Assembly: GCA_028282785.1 (NCBI GenBank)
Contig: JANQHE010000072.1
Location: 1 to 48,869, forward strand
Direction: 5' to 3'
DNA from: Bacteroidales bacterium
GTDB taxonomy: Bacteria; Bacteroidota; Bacteroidia; Bacteroidales; UBA12077
DNA length: 48,869 nt
Shown: one piece after another, positions 1 through 9,108 of the stretch
Layout: every line of letters begins with the position of its first letter
Position numbering within the stretch: the first letter of the stretch is position 1
Notes under the pieces: model-generated
Told to the model about the DNA's origin: nothing
Databases searched by the model: none
What the model saw: the letters and a program-made list of their open reading frames with translations, nothing else
Translations under genes and position numbers: made by a program

Positions 1-3000
1 GCACCATTCAAAGTGTTTGATTCATTATAGTCATTTGATATACTTTCTATATTGCAATTGTCAGTTGTTAAGACAGGATCCAATAATGTTCCGGAAACAG
101 TATAAACAGAATTATCTGAAACCAGGTCAAAACTTTGATTCCCTACACAAGTAATTGCGGGATCATTGTTATCTTCCACACGAACATTAAATGTAACTTC
201 CGAATCATTACCAGCATCATCGGTTACAGAGATTGTAATTTCATTTGTTGCTCCGGTAATTATGGTTCCACCGGCAGGCGATTGGACAATATCCAGTTCC
301 GCGTCGCAATGATCATTGGCAACAACGTCTCCCGTGTAATCTGGTAATAATGCTTCGCAATTACTATTTGCATCTATGGTTTGATTATTATGATCTGAGG
401 TTATAACAGGCGCCATATTGTCTTCAATACCAACATTAAATTTGACCTCGGCAAAGTTTCCGGCATCGTCGGTTGCGGTTAAAGTAACTTCGTTAATTAC
501 ACCAAAAACGGTAGTTCCTGCTACAGGGCTCTGTGTTATATCAAGTTTAGCATCGCAAACATCGGTTGCTACAACATCTCCTGTATAGTCCGGTAATATA
601 GCTTCACAATTTCCTGCACTGCTAACCACCTGATCATTATGCGTTGAAGTAATTGTTGGCTTGGTATTATCAACAACCTGAACATTGAAAGTAGTTTCAG
701 CCGTATTTCCGGCATCATCTGTAACTGTTAGTGTAATAGTGTTGGTTGAACCAGAAATGGCTGTTCCGGCAACAGGGTTTTGTGTAATATCCAAATCTTT
801 ATCACAATTATCCGTTGCTATAATACTAGCAGTATAATCTGTTAGAAGAGCTTCGCAATTTGAGTTTGCATCCACTGTTTGATTGTTATGTACAGATGTT
901 ATTACCGGGTTGGTATTATCAATTACTTCCACATTGAATGAAACAGCGGCAAAGTTTCCGGCATTGTCGGTTACGGTTAGCGTTATATTATTTGTGCTAC
1001 CCTGAATCTTGGTACCCGCGACCGGGGTCTGTGTTACATCAAGCGAAGGATCGCAAATATCGGTAGCTAACACACTCCCGGTATAATCGGCTAATGTTGC
1101 TTCGCAATTTCCTTCATCACTTACAGCCTGGTCAGAGTGTGTCGAATTTATTACCGGAGGTGACAGGTCTGCCACTTCAACATTGAATGTTGTTTGTGTA
1201 AAATTAGCTGCGTCATCAATTGCCGTTAATGTAATGATATTTAACGATCCGGAAATTATTGTGCCCGGAAGTGGATTTTGAGTAATATCGAGATTTGCAT
1301 CACAGTTATCAGTTGCAGTCACATCCAACGTATAATCAGGCATTGTAGCTTCAAAACTGGCATCAGCATCCAGGGTATCATCGTTATGCACTGAGGTTAT
1401 TATCGGACCGGTATTATCAGATACCTCAACATTAAATGAAACATCTGCAAAATTTCCTGCATCATCACTAGCTATTAAAACAACCTCATTCGATAGTCCG
1501 GTTATTGCTGTTCCTGCAGCAGGAGATTGGCTTATGTCAAGGTTGATATCGCAATTATCGTTAGCTATAACATCGCCTGTGTAATCCGGTAATATACCTT
1601 CGCAGTTTTCATTAAAATCTAAGGTTTGATCACTGTGTGTGGAACTAATAACAGGATTTGTATTGTCTGTTACGTTAACATTGAATGTTACTTCAGAAAT
1701 ATTTCCAAGATTATCCGTTGCTGATAATGTAACCGGGTTCGTATAACCGGAAACGATTGTTCCTGCAACTGGTGATTGCGTAATATCCAGGCTTAAATCA
1801 CAATTGTCAGTTGCTGTAACAGTTCCTGTATAATCAGGCAAAGTAGCTTGGCAACTACCCTCATCAGCTAAAGCTTTATCCGTATGAACGGATGTTATTT
1901 CCGGGGCTGAATTATCTGTTACCGCTACATTAAATGTGGTTTCAACAAAATTTCCTGCGTCATCAGTTATTGTTAATGTTACGGGGTTTACAGTCCCGGC
2001 TATGGTTATTCCTGCAACGGGAGACTGAACAATATCGAGGGACGCATCACAATTATCGGTTGCTGAGACTGTTGTGGTATAATCCGGCAAGCTCGCCTCA
2101 CAATTTATATTTGCATCAACGGTCTGATCATTATGCGTGGATAATAACACTGGGTTTGTATTATCTGCCACCTCTATATTAAAAGTTTTTTCGGTAATAT
2201 TCCCGTTATCATCAGTAATAGTTAAAGTAACAGGGTTTGTAGATCCGATGATAGATCGTCCCGGTATGGGCGACTGTGTTATTTGTAGGTCCGTATCGCA
2301 ATTATCATTGGCAATTACTTCTCCAATATAATTTGGAACAGTAGCTTCACAGTTTACGTCTGCATCTACAACCTGATCGTTATGAGTTGATGATACCCAG
2401 GGGTTCGTATTATCAACAACTGCAATATTAAATGTTATTTCGGTAAAATTTCCAAGATCATCTGTAACTGTCAGGGTCACCGGATTTGTCGTTCCGCTTA
2501 ATGTCTGACCCGGTACAGGGCTTTGAGTAATATCAAGATCCGCGTCACAGTTATCGGTGGCTATAACGCTACTCTTGTAATCAGTTATATAAGCAATACA
2601 ATGATTATTGGCGTCCACCGTAAGGTCCGGATGAGAAGATGTTACCACAGGACTTTCTATATCATCAATAATTAGGGTTGCTGTGTCGGACACTCTACTC
2701 CCTCCTGGACTTGTAGCAACACATACATATTTATAGCTTCTCATGTCAATGGTTGCATTGGTAATTTCCAATGTATCGTTGTTTACACCCGAATAGGTTG
2801 CGTTATTAATCAAATTGTAAAATCCCGACCCTTCATCTACCTGCCATTGGTATGTATCTGCGTTTACCGCTGAAACATAAAAATTAGCATTGGAGTTACA
2901 TGATACATTCCTATCAGATGGCTGTGCTGTAAATTGTATTGGATAACTTTTATACCAGGCAATTTTGTCATCGGAGGCCGAAGCAGAAATAACATCATTT

Positions 3001-4073
3001 ATCCCGTCACCATCAATATCTTCTGCGATTGCTAGTTTTAACATATCACATTGGTCTGAAATAAGTTTTTGATTTCCAAAACTTCCTTTTCCATCCGTAT
3101 TTTCATACCAACAAACCTTATCTCCTGCCAAGGGAATATTATGGGCAGAAATCACATCCACATCACCATCATTATCCAGATCAGCTCCGTAAACAGATTT
3201 AGCACTGGGTGTGCGGTTTGTTATAACTTGTAAAGGCCCAAAACTTCCATTCCCATCGGTATTTTCATACCAGGCAATCAAAGAATCATTCTCTGAAGCC
3301 GACAATACATCCAGGTCATTATCCCCGTCAATATCTGCAGCAAATACAGAACTTGGGAAGTAGAGGTTCGTAGTTATCATTTGGGCATTGCTAAATGTTC
3401 CCAGGCCATCGGTATTTTCATACCACACTACGTTTACATTTTTGTTCCATGAAGCCAGAATATCCTGATCTCCGTCTCCGTCTAAGTCAGAGGAGTATAT
3501 TGAATTTGGACCCTTCGCTGTGGTCGTAATTATTTGTTCGGCACCAAAAGTACCATACCCATCGGTATTTTCGAACCAGACAATTTTATCCTCCCATCGT
3601 TGGGTTACAATTACATCGGTATCTCCATCACCATCAATATCGGAAGGATAAGCCATTGAAGGGCCTCCCGACAACTTGGCAATATCCACTTTAGGGCCAA
3701 AGCTGCCCAAGCCATTTGTATTTTCAAACCAAACAATGGCGCTATCATAGCTTGAGGTTGCGATAATATCCAAATCGTTATCGCCATCCAAATCACAACC
3801 ATAAGCTGATGTAGCATAAGTCATATCAACTGAAATGGTGTTCTGTATTCCAAAAGTTCCGGTACCACTATTTTCGTACCAAGCTATTTTGTTGTCAAAA
3901 AAAGAAGCAGACAGAATGTCTATATCTCCATCGCCATCGATATCACAAGCATCTATTTTTTGTGGATAGTTAGCATCTGTACTTATAATTTGCTGGGTTC
4001 CAAAATAGGTTTGTGCCTTTACCAATATCACATTTAAAGTAAAAAGCAGTAATAATAGCGTAAATTTTTTCAT
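1..4073 (-). CDS. Giant secreted VCBS/Ig/HYR-repeat protein (5' part; 3' end beyond window)
   Basis: The frame is open from an ATG at 4073 down to base 1 with no stop, so the C-terminus lies outside the window. It starts with a signal peptide (MKKFTLLLLLFTLNVILVKA). Next come seven VCBS/FG-GAP-type blades with Ca-binding DxDGDxD loops followed by W(Y/F)EN(T/S)G turns, about 3900 down to 2960. An Ig-like domain follows (about 2940-2670) with paired Cys and a YQWQV core. Ten HYR-like repeats of about 83 aa (about 2665 to 165) carry the recurring elements NPVITS.H, C.A.LPDYT, ATDNCD, ITQSPVAGT and TDDAGN. A divergent eleventh unit is cut by the window edge. Such proteins are large cell-surface or secreted adhesins, often exported by T9SS in Bacteroidota. 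The sorting signal would be in the missing part, so T9SS export is inferred. No specific ligand can be given. Confidence 0.9.
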   Translation of the reverse strand, partial: MKKFTLLLLLFTLNVILVKAQTYFGTQQIISTDANYPQKIDACDIDGDGDIDILSASFFDNKIAWYENSGTGTFGIQNTISVDMTYATSAYGCDLDGDNDLDIIATSSYDSAIVWFENTNGLGSFGPKVDIAKLSGGPSMAYPSDIDGDGDTDVIVTQRWEDKIVWFENTDGYGTFGAEQIITTTAKGPNSIYSSDLDGDGDQDILASWNKNVNVVWYENTDGLGTFSNAQMITTNLYFPSSVFAADIDGDNDLDVLSASENDSLIAWYENTDGNGSFGPLQVITNRTPSAKSVYGADLDNDGDVDVISAHNIPLAGDKVCWYENTDGKGSFGNQKLISDQCDMLKLAIAEDIDGDGINDVISASASDDKIAWYKSYPIQFTAQPSDRNVSCNSNANFYVSAVNADTYQWQVDEGSGFYNLINNATYSGVNNDTLEITNATIDMRSYKYVCVATSPGGSRVSDTATLIIDDIESPVVTSSHPDLTVDANNHCIAYITDYKSSVIATDNCDADLDITQSPVPGQTLSGTTNPVTLTVTDDLGNFTEITFNIAVVDNTNPWVSSTHNDQVVDADVNCEATVPNYIGEVIANDNCDTDLQITQSPIPGRSIIGSTNPVTLTITDDNGNITEKTFNIEVADNTNPVLLSTHNDQTVDANINCEASLPDYTTTVSATDNCDASLDIVQSPVAGITIAGTVNPVTLTITDDAGNFVETTFNVAVTDNSAPEITSVHTDKALADEGSCQATLPDYTGTVTATDNCDLSLDITQSPVAGTIVSGYTNPVTLSATDNLGNISEVTFNVNVTDNTNPVISSTHSDQTLDFNENCEGILPDYTGDVIANDNCDINLDISQSPAAGTAITGLSNEVVLIASDDAGNFADVSFNVEVSDNTGPIITSVHNDDTLDADASFEATMPDYTLDVTATDNCDANLDITQNPLPGTIISGSLNIITLTAIDDAANFTQTTFNVEVADLSPPVINSTHSDQAVSDEGNCEATLADYTGSVLATDICDPSLDVTQTPVAGTKIQGSTNNITLTVTDNAGNFAAVSFNVEVIDNTNPVITSVHNNQTVDANSNCEALLTDYTASIIATDNCDKDLDITQNPVAGTAISGSTNTITLTVTDDAGNTAETTFNVQVVDNTKPTITSTHNDQVVSSAGNCEAILPDYTGDVVATDVCDAKLDITQSPVAGTTVFGVINEVTLTATDDAGNFAEVKFNVGIEDNMAPVITSDHNNQTIDANSNCEALLPDYTGDVVANDHCDAELDIVQSPAGGTIITGATNEITISVTDDAGNDSEVTFNVRVEDNNDPAITCVGNQSFDLVSDNSVYTVSGTLLDPVLTTDNCNIESISNDYNESNTLNG
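165..2665 (-). repeat. Ten tandem HYR-like repeats of about 249 bp
   Basis: Within the repeat protein, about ten consecutive units of roughly 83 codons share the protein pattern C.A.LPDYTG.V.ATDNCD followed by L.ITQSPVAGT and NPVTLTVTDDAGNF.E.TFNV.V.DNT. The units have diverged at the DNA level, unlike the repeats at 47456-48869, which suggests an older expansion. In unit 6 a Phe replaces the first conserved Cys (ASFEATMPDYT). Confidence 0.85.
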
Positions 4074-4420
4074 ATTCTTTAATGTTTTGGTTGGTTAATT
4101 TGAGTTTACGTCCAATTTGGTTTTGTCCATTTTTAATATATTATCGCCTGGTTATATTTGTTGATTCTTGTTTTCTTAGAGCATTGAAAACTAGCACATT
4201 GATTTGTGTCAAATGAATAAAAGCCAGGGCTGGATGATGTACTTTTTTTTCAACAGGTAAAAAACGAAACCTTGTTTTGATTAATTGAAAAAGGGCTCTG
4301 CTGTAATTATAAACCATCAGGGTAAACATATAAGCTATATAGTTTAGGTTCCCCGAATTAAATTATTTTAAGGACTTGCAGCGTCTCAATTATTTAATTG
4401 AGACTATATTTTATCGATTG
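4074..4420. other. Intergenic stretch upstream of the repeat protein
   Basis: These 347 bp lie between the AraC-type gene and the repeat protein, both on the minus strand. They should contain the repeat-protein promoter, but I could not find a convincing TAnnTTTG box on the minus strand. A 62-codon minus frame (4141-4329) has no recognisable features and no clear start context, so I do not call it. The only structure seen is the palindrome at 4383-4404. Confidence 0.5.
4383..4404 (-). terminator. 22-bp perfect palindrome just downstream of the AraC-type gene
   Basis: GTCTCAATTA and TAATTGAGAC flank a 2-bp centre, 17 bases past the stop codon of the AraC-type gene. No clear U-run follows on the minus strand, so it may be a weak terminator, a 3'-end stabilising hairpin or a protein site. 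Confidence 0.4.
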
Positions 4421-5524
4421 CTATGTGGAATGTGTTGAAAATGAGTTAATATATTCGGTTGGGCTATAACCGGTAAAAGATTTAAAAATTCGATTAAAAG
4501 ACGCTTTGGAATTAAATCCACAATCAAAAGCAATACTTAAAATTGTGAATTTTGATATCTGTCCATCCTTGATTCTTGTTTTAATTTCTTCAACTCTATA
4601 GTAGTTTATGAAATCAAAGAATTTTTTATTTATAACCTTATTAAGAATGAATGTAACATAATATGGTTTCACACCAAGAGATTCAGCAAGTTCATGCAAG
4701 GTTAGTTTTTCATTTAAATATGGTTTTTGCTTAACCATATATAATTCAAGATTTTTAGCAAATAACTTATCTTTTTGTGTAACAAGAGCTGTTTTTTTGT
4801 TGTGGTCCTTTTCTTCCGGTATATCATATGTAAAAACATTTTTTTGTTTTATCCCGAAAAAACCTATCCCAAAAACAAATACTACCAGTGATGTATAAAC
4901 AAAATAGTTAATGTAGTACAAAGGAATTCCTATATAGCAAAGAATTGACCCTACAACAGACCCTAATAAAAAAACTACAATAAGTCCAATTGTTAAATAC
5001 TTTAACCAGTTAAGATTTACATCTTCAGTAAATGAATATTGATTTCTTAAATTTTTTTGGTAATGCATAACAAGCAAACTTGTTATGCACAAATATGACA
5101 AAAAAACAATAGTAACCCATATGGTACCAATCCAAACGATTGGAAGAAATGCCGAATCATATAAAAAACCAAATTTGGTTTCCTTGTCCATAAAGATGTA
5201 TGGTATTACTAATAGGCAGTTAACTATAAAAATCGAAGCATGAAGTATGTATTTAATTTTAATTTTTTTATCCTTGGAAAGCAACAGTTTTGTATAAATA
5301 AAAAGAAGCATAGGGTGTAATACCAGTAAACTATAATCAATCCCGTTTAAATGTATGTATTTTAGTTTATCGGTATAAATGAATAAAGGAATAAGCAAAT
5401 TTAATGCGATTAATAACAGCCAGGCGGAAAGGACTTTATCAATATTGTTATTTTTTTTCTTTGATGAAATAACAAAAAAGAAAAAAAGGGATTCAATGAT
5501 TCCAACAATAAAGACTATGTTCAT
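4421..5524 (-). CDS. Membrane-anchored AraC-family regulator
   Basis: The protein has 367 aa. Residues 1 to about 235 hold around seven hydrophobic segments, and residues about 255-360 form an AraC/XylS-type double helix-turn-helix (KLTLHELAESLGVKPYYVTF, then ILSIAFDCGFNSKASFNRIF and FTGYSPTEYI). This 7TM-AraC arrangement is common in Bacteroidota, where the membrane half is thought to sense an envelope or lipid signal and pass it to the DNA-binding half. The gene lies 107 bp downstream of the outer-membrane barrel gene on the same strand, so it may be the last gene of the TetR-headed operon or have its own promoter. A TATTTTTG box at 5568-5575 is a possible -7 element. The family call is secure; the signal and targets are unknown. 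Confidence 0.88.
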   Translation of the reverse strand: MNIVFIVGIIESLFFFFVISSKKKNNNIDKVLSAWLLLIALNLLIPLFIYTDKLKYIHLNGIDYSLLVLHPMLLFIYTKLLLSKDKKIKIKYILHASIFIVNCLLVIPYIFMDKETKFGFLYDSAFLPIVWIGTIWVTIVFLSYLCITSLLVMHYQKNLRNQYSFTEDVNLNWLKYLTIGLIVVFLLGSVVGSILCYIGIPLYYINYFVYTSLVVFVFGIGFFGIKQKNVFTYDIPEEKDHNKKTALVTQKDKLFAKNLELYMVKQKPYLNEKLTLHELAESLGVKPYYVTFILNKVINKKFFDFINYYRVEEIKTRIKDGQISKFTILSIAFDCGFNSKASFNRIFKSFTGYSPTEYINSFSTHST

Positions 5525-5567
5525 TTTGTAAGTTTATAGAAAAACTCTAATGAAATAGTAAAGGAAT

Positions 5568-5575
5568 CAAAAATA
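5568..5575 (-). promoter_or_regulatory. Possible -7 box for the AraC-type gene
   Basis: On the minus strand this reads TATTTTTG, matching the Bacteroidota TAnnTTTG consensus, 44 bp before the start codon. No TTTG is seen at the -33 distance, so support is weak. It directly precedes an AT-rich hairpin (ATTCTT/AAGAAT, 5575-5589) that may end the upstream transcript. Confidence 0.35.
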
Positions 5576-5631
5576 TTCTTAAAAAGAATTAATATAACAT
5601 TAAAATTAAAATTTGCTTATAAATTGACATA

Positions 5632-6801
5632 TTAGAAGCTGTATCTAAACCTTAAAAACAGCATGGTTATTTTATCATATTGTCCACCGAATTTGCCTTC
5701 AAATATTTGCCCGTAAAGTGCACATTCAAAATTATTACTGACAGAATAGGATAAAGATGGCATTAAGAAATATCCATTACCTAGAGAAGGGAAATACATT
5801 AAAGCAATGGTTCCATTTAATAAAGGATGAATAGGATAAGTTATCTGCCCAAACCATGAAAATTTGCTATATGATGTGGTTTTAACGGAAAGAGGCATAA
5901 AATAAAAGTCGTTAAAACTTGTAATATTCAATTTGTCAAAGTAATCATTGTAATTTCCTTCAATAGAAACATTCAACGAGTTATTAAACATATAGCTTAA
6001 ACCTGCAGAAAGAATTACTACACCTGAAGAATCAGAGAAGTTTTTTTGAGGGTGAAAGTAACTGAACTCACCATTAAACCCTAAATCCCAAATACTTCCT
6101 GACCACCCGGCTCCAACTACATAGTCGCTTGTATCAATTATTCCTCCCAGCGCTTGAATATCATAACTCCATTTATTAAATCGATATAAACCTGCAGCGG
6201 TAATGTTATTGTCTTTATCAATCTTAATAGCTGCTTCGGCAACTGAAGTAAAGTTGGGGTAATATTGGATTCTTACTGCATCACTTCCCGGTCGTTCTTC
6301 ATAATCGAAATCGAAAAACGAATACGAATTGAAGATATCATTTGGATTCCAGGCAAATGCTTGCCCCCAATTAATTCTCTGTCTACCAAGTGTAACAACC
6401 CAGTTATCTGAATTAAATTCCAGGTAAGCACGGTCAAAAGCAGTATTTAATACATAGGAGCTACCATCAGTAATATTATTGGTTAAAAAATTGAAATAAC
6501 CATTATCTTCTTCAATTGATTTTGCATAACCGTCAATGAATTTAACTAAATCTCCGTAAATGAATCTATTTCGCATTTCAATAGCTAATGTAAACTTATC
6601 GTTTATATACCAACGATAGTTTAACCTGTTATGAACCAGGTTATCGACCAGCCAAACAGAATCAAGGTCATTAAACATGGTTGTATTCATGTACTTTAGA
6701 TAACCATTTAATGTCATGTTAGAGAAAACGGAAGGTTTTTCCCGGGCTTTTGTTGCAGAAATTATTAGTGATAGAATAAATATTAAAAGTAATTTTTTCA
6801 T
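5632..6801 (-). CDS. Outer-membrane beta-barrel protein of the LolA-like/FtsX operon
   Basis: The protein has 389 aa from ATG 6801; an ATG three codons upstream (6810) is possible, but the signal peptide begins at MKKLLLIFILSLIISATKA. The mature part has alternating aromatic beta strands and ends in Phe (LRFRYSF), as in outer-membrane barrels. The segment LGRQRINWGQ followed by WNPNDIFN and DYEERPG resembles DUF1302/porin-like barrels that occur next to LolA-like proteins and RND or ABC exporters. It is the last transport gene in the TetR-headed operon, 78 bp after the ATPase. By context it may be the outer-membrane partner of the transporter. The barrel call is strong; the substrate is unknown. 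Confidence 0.75.
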   Translation of the reverse strand: MKKLLLIFILSLIISATKAREKPSVFSNMTLNGYLKYMNTTMFNDLDSVWLVDNLVHNRLNYRWYINDKFTLAIEMRNRFIYGDLVKFIDGYAKSIEEDNGYFNFLTNNITDGSSYVLNTAFDRAYLEFNSDNWVVTLGRQRINWGQAFAWNPNDIFNSYSFFDFDYEERPGSDAVRIQYYPNFTSVAEAAIKIDKDNNITAAGLYRFNKWSYDIQALGGIIDTSDYVVGAGWSGSIWDLGFNGEFSYFHPQKNFSDSSGVVILSAGLSYMFNNSLNVSIEGNYNDYFDKLNITSFNDFYFMPLSVKTTSYSKFSWFGQITYPIHPLLNGTIALMYFPSLGNGYFLMPSLSYSVSNNFECALYGQIFEGKFGGQYDKITMLFLRFRYSF

Positions 6802-6879
6802 GGTAATCATATGGTTCAGGATACAAGACTAAATCATTGTAAATTTTGTGTCCTTTATCTTGAAACTTATATCTTTTAA

Positions 6880-7566
6880 TTAATTTCTTTTTTCATCTGA
6901 AACAACACACCCGTCTTCAACAGTTATTACCCTTCTTGCTTTGTTTACAACTCTTTGGTCGTGAGTGGAGAATATGAAAGTAATGTTTTCTTTTTTATTT
7001 AATTCTTCCATAATATCCAGTAAAGTTTCTGTTGACTTAGAGTCTAAATTTGCAGTAGGTTCATCTGCTAGCACGAATTTTGGTTTCGACGCCAATGCTC
7101 TTGCAACAGCAACACGTTGTTGCTGGCCGCCAGATAATTTTGCAGGGCGAGCATTAACTCGCTCTCCTAATCCAACTGCAGACAATAGGGCAATAGAGCG
7201 TTCGTCTCGTTCTAATCTTGATTTACCTTGTAATTCCATGATAAATTCCACATTTTCTTTTGCTGTTAAAACAGGAATTAAATTATACGCCTGGAAAACG
7301 AAACCAATATTTTTTAACCGGAAATCAATTAATTTTGAAGCGCTTAATCCGCCTATGTTGGTTCCACCAACTAATATTTCACCTTCTGTTGGTTTATCCA
7401 AACCTCCAATCATATTTAAAAGAGTTGTTTTTCCGGAACCAGATGGCCCAACAATAGCAGCAAATTCACCTTGTTCAAATGACAGGCTTATGTTATTAAC
7501 TGCTTTTACCATTACTTCAGAACCATTGTATATCTTAGTTAAATTATTGATATCTATTACTTTCAT
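6880..7566 (-). CDS. LolD/MacB-type ABC transporter ATPase
   Basis: This is a 228-aa nucleotide-binding subunit. It has Walker A (GPSGSGKTT, about 40-48), a Q-loop (GFVFQAYNL), the signature LSGGQQQR, Walker B (FVLADEPT) and a switch His in FSTHD. Its length and motifs fit the LolD/MacB/FtsE group, whose ATPases drive FtsX-type permeases that do mechanical work on periplasmic partners instead of importing solutes. It follows two FtsX permease genes on the same strand (60-bp gap), so the three proteins probably form one complex, with the LolA-like protein as periplasmic acceptor. Confidence 0.93.
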   Translation of the reverse strand: MKVIDINNLTKIYNGSEVMVKAVNNISLSFEQGEFAAIVGPSGSGKTTLLNMIGGLDKPTEGEILVGGTNIGGLSASKLIDFRLKNIGFVFQAYNLIPVLTAKENVEFIMELQGKSRLERDERSIALLSAVGLGERVNARPAKLSGGQQQRVAVARALASKPKFVLADEPTANLDSKSTETLLDIMEELNKKENITFIFSTHDQRVVNKARRVITVEDGCVVSDEKRN

Positions 7567-7626
7567 GATTTTTTATTTTGATATTTATCTTTATTAATTC
7601 TAAATTCGTTATTCTAATATCGTTGA

Positions 7627-9057
7627 TTATTCAGTTCTAAGTGCTTCAACAGGATTTAGCTTTAATGCTTTTCGAGCAGGTATAATTGATGAAAAAATAG
7701 CAACAACGATTACCATTAAAGTAACTCCAAAAAAGAAGCTGATTTCGATATTTGGATAAACCATTGCTGACCAACCAAAAGCTTCAAATCCTTCCTGTAC
7801 CGAAGCAAAGTTCATCCCAACTTTACCAAAAATTCCAATTAGTGATCCTCCCAAAATCATTCCTGCTATACTTCCTACTATGGTTAAGAAAATAGTTTCC
7901 AGCATAATCATGTTGAAAACGCGTTTTTTATTCATTCCCACTGCCATAAGCATTCCCAGTTCTTTAATCCTTTCAAGCACTGCCATTAGCATAGTATTAA
8001 TAATTCCAAATGCAAGAGCGAAAAAGATTACCCCCATGATCATGTAATAATACATCGACATGAAATCTGCCATCATTCCTGCATCTGGAGCTAATTCCTT
8101 CCAACTCATAACATTAGTTTCACCAAATTTTGATTTTAAATTATCTCTAAATAGTTTTACGTTTTCATCTTTCTCATTATTTAAAATAATCATAATTTCA
8201 TGACAATCGCTATTCTGAAAACCTGCCAGTTCAGCAATGTCATCAGTTCGGATAAAAGCGTTCATTTGATCGAACATGGTATTTGTTGTTTTATAAATAC
8301 CACAAACTCTGAATGATTTTTGAACCATTTCTCCATCCATATCAGTAAAGGTGAATCTGACCTTTGACCTGATTTTATAGTTTTTAGCAAGTTTCATTAT
8401 GTTTGCTCCAAACTCTTTGATTTCTGATGGTTTTAGAATTAATTCAAGCTCGGCTTTGAATTTCTTTTCAGTGATAAATCTTTGATCTTTAACTTGATTA
8501 AGGCTATTAACTAAATTTTCATCAGCACCAAGTCGAGATAAACTATCCAATAGCTCTTGAGATATGATATAGTTTATTAATCTAAGTTGATCGGCTGTTT
8601 TTTCACTTATTACTATTGGATTTTTAAATCCTGATTCGAAATAATCACCTCCATTATCAACAATTTTTGTATAAACATCAGAAATTGCCTTTTCTTCTTC
8701 GGGATTTATTCCTTTTATGGCTAAAGCAGTGTTTCCTCTGGAAGTACTAGCCATTGCAATAATTTTGGTGTGTTTTGTCCAGGCTTTTATTTCCGGGGAA
8801 TTATTTAAATAAGCTTCTATTTTATTGTAATTGGGAACAGTATGTTTCAGTTCTTCGTTATTTAAGTATTCAGGATTTTGAATTTTAATATGTGACACTT
8901 CGGTATGAATCGCACTATGAATTCTTTGATCAACCCATCCTTTCATTAATCCGGCTACAAATACTCCTGATATGGTTCCCAGAGTTACGGCACAAATCAC
9001 AACTATGCTTCTTGATCTATTGCGCCATACATTCTTCCATGATATATTCCAGATCAT
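7627..9057 (-). CDS. LolC/E-like FtsX-family ABC permease (second of pair)
   Basis: The protein has 476 aa. An N-terminal transmembrane helix (about 15-38) is followed by a large periplasmic MacB-core-like domain (about 40-330). Three C-terminal helices then form the FtsX module, with the linker LERIKELGMLMAVGMNKKRVF and the ending IPARKALKLNPVEALRTE. This four-helix topology matches LolC, LolE and MacB. The protein is about 5 residues longer than the upstream permease and clearly a paralogue in layout, so a LolC-LolE-like heterodimer is likely. It sits 51 bp after the first permease and 60 bp before the ATPase gene. Confidence 0.9.
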   Translation of the reverse strand: MIWNISWKNVWRNRSRSIVVICAVTLGTISGVFVAGLMKGWVDQRIHSAIHTEVSHIKIQNPEYLNNEELKHTVPNYNKIEAYLNNSPEIKAWTKHTKIIAMASTSRGNTALAIKGINPEEEKAISDVYTKIVDNGGDYFESGFKNPIVISEKTADQLRLINYIISQELLDSLSRLGADENLVNSLNQVKDQRFITEKKFKAELELILKPSEIKEFGANIMKLAKNYKIRSKVRFTFTDMDGEMVQKSFRVCGIYKTTNTMFDQMNAFIRTDDIAELAGFQNSDCHEIMIILNNEKDENVKLFRDNLKSKFGETNVMSWKELAPDAGMMADFMSMYYYMIMGVIFFALAFGIINTMLMAVLERIKELGMLMAVGMNKKRVFNMIMLETIFLTIVGSIAGMILGGSLIGIFGKVGMNFASVQEGFEAFGWSAMVYPNIEISFFFGVTLMVIVVAIFSSIIPARKALKLNPVEALRTE

Positions 9058-9108
9058 AATTTTATATTTTTTGCTTGGAAAAGTTCAAGCTTGTTTTTAA
9101 TTAATTTA

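Noticed and set aside
135-2331. Short plus-strand frames within the HYR-repeat region
   Set aside because: They are antisense to the repeat protein, whose frame is open from 4073 to base 1.
4141-4329. A 62-codon minus frame upstream of the repeat protein
   Set aside because: It has no family likeness or plausible start region, and its composition fits noncoding DNA. The stretch more likely holds the promoter of the repeat protein.
6965-7597. A 210-codon open frame on the plus strand
   Set aside because: It is fully antisense to the ABC ATPase, which has all its motifs. The translation has no recognisable pattern and reflects codon bias on the opposite strand.
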